Positions 62,057-64,000 of a stretch of 64,000 bases of DNA are shown here, one piece after another. The translations under genes were made by a program, and so were the position numbers. Source of the DNA: Fusobacterium naviforme (GTDB lineage Bacteria; Bacillota; Clostridia; Lachnospirales; Lachnospiraceae); assembly GCA_003014445.1 (NCBI GenBank), contig PYGH01000007.1:1-64000 (forward strand), in the 5' to 3' direction. The notes under the pieces were generated by a model. That model searched no databases and was not told the DNA's origin. It worked only from the letters and a program-made list of their open reading frames with translations. Each line of letters opens with the position of its first letter. Position 1 is the stretch's first letter.

Positions 62057-62939
62057 TGGTGTGCTGCAGTATGAGACAGAGGATCTCTCCCGGATTCCGC
62101 CGCGAAGACAGGGAGCCAATAAGGGAAGCTACGGACAGGTGCTGATCATCGCCGGCTCCGTGGGCATGAGCGGCGCGGCCTATCTCTCCGCGCTTGCCGC
62201 CTACCGAACCGGGGCAGGGCTGGTGCGAATCCTCACGCCGGAGGCGAACAGAAGCATACTTCAGATTCAGCTTCCCGAGGCCATCATCAGCAGCTATCAC
62301 CCGGAGGACATCACGGAGAAGCGGGACAGCTGGATGAAGCAGCTCTCGGAGCTCATGGAATGGAGCAGTGTCGTCGTGCTGGGGCCGGGGCTTGGCAGAG
62401 CAGGCTATGTAAAGTCTCTCGTCGAGGATGTGCTTCAGACCGCCTTTGTACCGCTTATCGTGGATGCCGATGGACTCAATACCATTGCGGAGTACCCGTA
62501 TCTCACGGGCTTCTACACGGAGAATTTTATTCTGACCCCGCATATCAGGGAGATGTCGCGGCTCACGGGAAAGCCTGAGGAGGAGCTTCTTTGCGACAGC
62601 CTGCGGGCGGCGACGGAATATCGCGATACCTATGGCGTGAGCTGCTGTCTGAAGTCTGAGCATTCCGTGATCGCAGCTGTGGACGGAAAGCTGTATCGCA
62701 CAGTCTCCGGCACGCCTGCACTTGCGAAGGCGGGAAGCGGAGATGTGCTGACAGGGATTATAGCGGGGCTCTATTGTCTCGGCATGGAGGAATCGGAGGC
62801 CGCGGCTTTCGGCTCCTTTCTTCACGGGCTTGCGGGGCGCAGGGCGGCGGAGCGCTGCTCTGCCCATGGCGTACTGGCGAGGGAGATTGCAGACGCCGTT
62901 CCGGCAGTGATGCGCGCTGTGCCGGGAATCAGCATATAG
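62043..62939 (+). CDS. nnrD: ADP-dependent (S)-NAD(P)H-hydrate dehydratase
   Basis: 298 residues from GTG 62043, 6 bases after GCGAGG; a longer frame to 61875 is the acpS gene in another frame. The ribokinase-like fold has GANKGSYGQVLIIAGSVGMS, LSALAAYRTGAGLVRILTPE, VVLGPGLGR, VDADGLNTIAEYP and AGSGDVLTGIIAGL (the catalytic GSGDVLTG). It repairs hydrated NADH and NADPH using ADP. The epimerase domain (NnrE) is not fused here. Overlaps acpS by 14 bases. Confidence 0.9.
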   Translation: MTELDGVLQYETEDLSRIPPRRQGANKGSYGQVLIIAGSVGMSGAAYLSALAAYRTGAGLVRILTPEANRSILQIQLPEAIISSYHPEDITEKRDSWMKQLSELMEWSSVVVLGPGLGRAGYVKSLVEDVLQTAFVPLIVDADGLNTIAEYPYLTGFYTENFILTPHIREMSRLTGKPEEELLCDSLRAATEYRDTYGVSCCLKSEHSVIAAVDGKLYRTVSGTPALAKAGSGDVLTGIIAGLYCLGMEESEAAAFGSFLHGLAGRRAAERCSAHGVLAREIADAVPAVMRAVPGISI

Positions 62940-62955
62940 GAGTGTGCACAGAGAT

Positions 62956-64000
62956 ATGGAGAATCCATACAGAAGGACTTGGGCAGAGATCGATCTGGAC
63001 GCTCTGGTTCAGAATGTAAAGAGAATGCGGGCCATGTTGCCGGCGGGCTGCCGTTTGGCTGCGGTTGTGAAGACGGACGGCTATGGTCACGGCGCGGTTC
63101 CAGTGGCGCTTGCGCTGGAGAAATATGCGGCGTTCTACTGCGTGGCCTCTGCAGAGGAGGCGCTGAATCTGCGTCTCCACGGCATAGAGAAGCCGGTGCT
63201 GGTGCTGAGTTCTGTGATCGGTGCGGACTATGAGCGCCTGATTGCAGAGGATATCCGTCTCACAGTCTTCACCATGGCAGAAGCGGAGGCGGTGAGCAGA
63301 GCAGCGCAGCGCAGCGGGGCTGTGGCGAAGCTGCATCTCGCGCTGGACACCGGAATGCACAGGATCGGAATGCGTCCTGATGCGGAGGGGCTTTTGCTTG
63401 CACAGCGCATCGCGGCCCTGCCGGGGGTTCAGATCGAGGGACTTTTCACCCATTTTTACCGCGCAGATGAGGCGGATCTGAGCCCGGTGAGAGAGCAGCT
63501 CCGGCGCTACAGAGAATTCCGGACAGAGCTCATGAGGCGGGGCATCACCCCGCAGCTCTGCCATGTTGCAAATTCCGCCGGGATCATGGAGCAGCTCGGA
63601 ACGGAGCTCGATATGGTGCGCGCGGGCATCACCATGTATGGCATCTATCCCTCGAAGGAGGTGAACCGGTCGAGGCTCCCGCTCTGTCCGGTGCTCTCAT
63701 GGCGAAGCAGCGTCAGCTACGTGAAGGAGATAGAGGCCGGGGATGAGGTGAGCTACGGCGGGACGTTCCGGGCAGATCGGCGGCTTCGCATCGCGACTGT
63801 CTCCGTCGGCTACGGAGACGGCTATCCGCGCATGCTCGGAGGGAGGGCAGATGTGCTGATCGCCGGGAAGCGTGCCGCAATTCTGGGGCGGGTCTGTATG
63901 GATCAGCTCATGGTCGATGTCAGTGATATTCCGGAGGCGGAGCCCGGGAGCAGGGTGACGCTTATCGGGCGGGATGGAGAGGAGCAGATACAGGTGGAGG
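62956..64000 (+). CDS. alr: Alanine racemase, cut by window edge
   Basis: About 348 residues are present; the C-terminus is outside. It begins MENPYRRTWAEIDLDALVQN. The PLP lysine is in AAVVKTDGYGHGAVPVAL (normally VVKADAYGHG; the KTDGYGHG form is seen in Clostridia). LALDTGMHRIGMRP and LFTHFYRADEAD follow, with catalytic Tyr in VSVGYGDGYPRML and CMDQLMVDVSD. It makes D-Ala for peptidoglycan, the substrate later removed by DacA at 7610. Last visible gene of the rex operon. Confidence 0.95.
   Translation, partial: MENPYRRTWAEIDLDALVQNVKRMRAMLPAGCRLAAVVKTDGYGHGAVPVALALEKYAAFYCVASAEEALNLRLHGIEKPVLVLSSVIGADYERLIAEDIRLTVFTMAEAEAVSRAAQRSGAVAKLHLALDTGMHRIGMRPDAEGLLLAQRIAALPGVQIEGLFTHFYRADEADLSPVREQLRRYREFRTELMRRGITPQLCHVANSAGIMEQLGTELDMVRAGITMYGIYPSKEVNRSRLPLCPVLSWRSSVSYVKEIEAGDEVSYGGTFRADRRLRIATVSVGYGDGYPRMLGGRADVLIAGKRAAILGRVCMDQLMVDVSDIPEAEPGSRVTLIGRDGEEQIQVE

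Overview
The window is chromosomal DNA from a low-redundancy, moderately GC-rich member of the Bacillota, most likely class Clostridia and family Lachnospiraceae. Supporting evidence is the nusB-xseAB-ispA-dxs-tlyA-nadK-argR-recN gene order, a single-chain PurL, AddAB instead of RecBCD, the IspH-S1 gene pair, Rex, and genes resembling DUF5721 and DUF5722. The family assignment is an inference from gene content; I cannot name a species. Nearly every gene is on the plus strand; the exceptions are the IS end at the left edge, one tRNA, one small membrane protein and an ABC-F ATPase.

Layout. 1-900 is a degraded accessory patch: the start of an IS256-type transposase on the minus strand, an orphan 3' gene fragment beside it, and a short broken ORF. 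900-5,000 holds single genes (GNAT acetyltransferase, EamA transporter, two lipoproteins including a rhodanese, ThrH-type phosphatase). Two tRNA genes, Gly(CCC) on minus and Ala(GGC) on plus, lie at 5.0-5.4 kb with their own promoters and terminators. 5.5-15.5 kb carries a tiny basic peptide coupled to an AlaX editing enzyme, cell-wall and chromosome-segregation genes (DacA, ScpA, ScpB), dUTPase, HflX and two metallophosphoesterases. 15.5-22.7 kb is addBA. 22.7-31.4 kb is the nusB-to-recN housekeeping operon (transcription, DNA repair, isoprenoid supply, rRNA methylation, NADP, arginine control). 31.4-35.6 kb has glycogen synthase, a divergent PAP2 protein, a degenerate PrsA-like lipoprotein, a DUF5721-like protein and an unusual sigma-like protein without promoter-reading regions.

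35.7-44.9 kb holds purL, then a structured leader and aspartate kinase, followed by a flavoprotein-cmk-ispH-S1 operon. 45.0-48.4 kb has an orphan CbiG-CobU fusion and a secreted glycosidase-like protein. 48.6-56 kb includes asd, galM-topB (topB appears to start with CTG), a left-handed beta-helix protein, a cobalamin adenosyltransferase-like ATPase, and dapA-dapB. 56-58.4 kb has purC and purB. After the minus-strand pair (small membrane protein, ABC-F), the window ends with rex-acpS-nnrD-alr; alr runs off the right edge.

Functionally, lysC, asd, dapA, dapB, alr and dacA together supply and edit the diaminopimelate/D-Ala part of the cell wall; purL, purC and purB give three purine steps; dxs, ispA and ispH give three isoprenoid steps. 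The items most worth following up are the sigma-like protein (34972-35613), the structured leader before lysC (39449-39573), the CTG start of topB (51015), the probable Rex operator in the rex promoter (60837-60854) and the orphan CbiG-CobU fusion. No CRISPR array, rRNA, prophage or recognisable defence island was seen.
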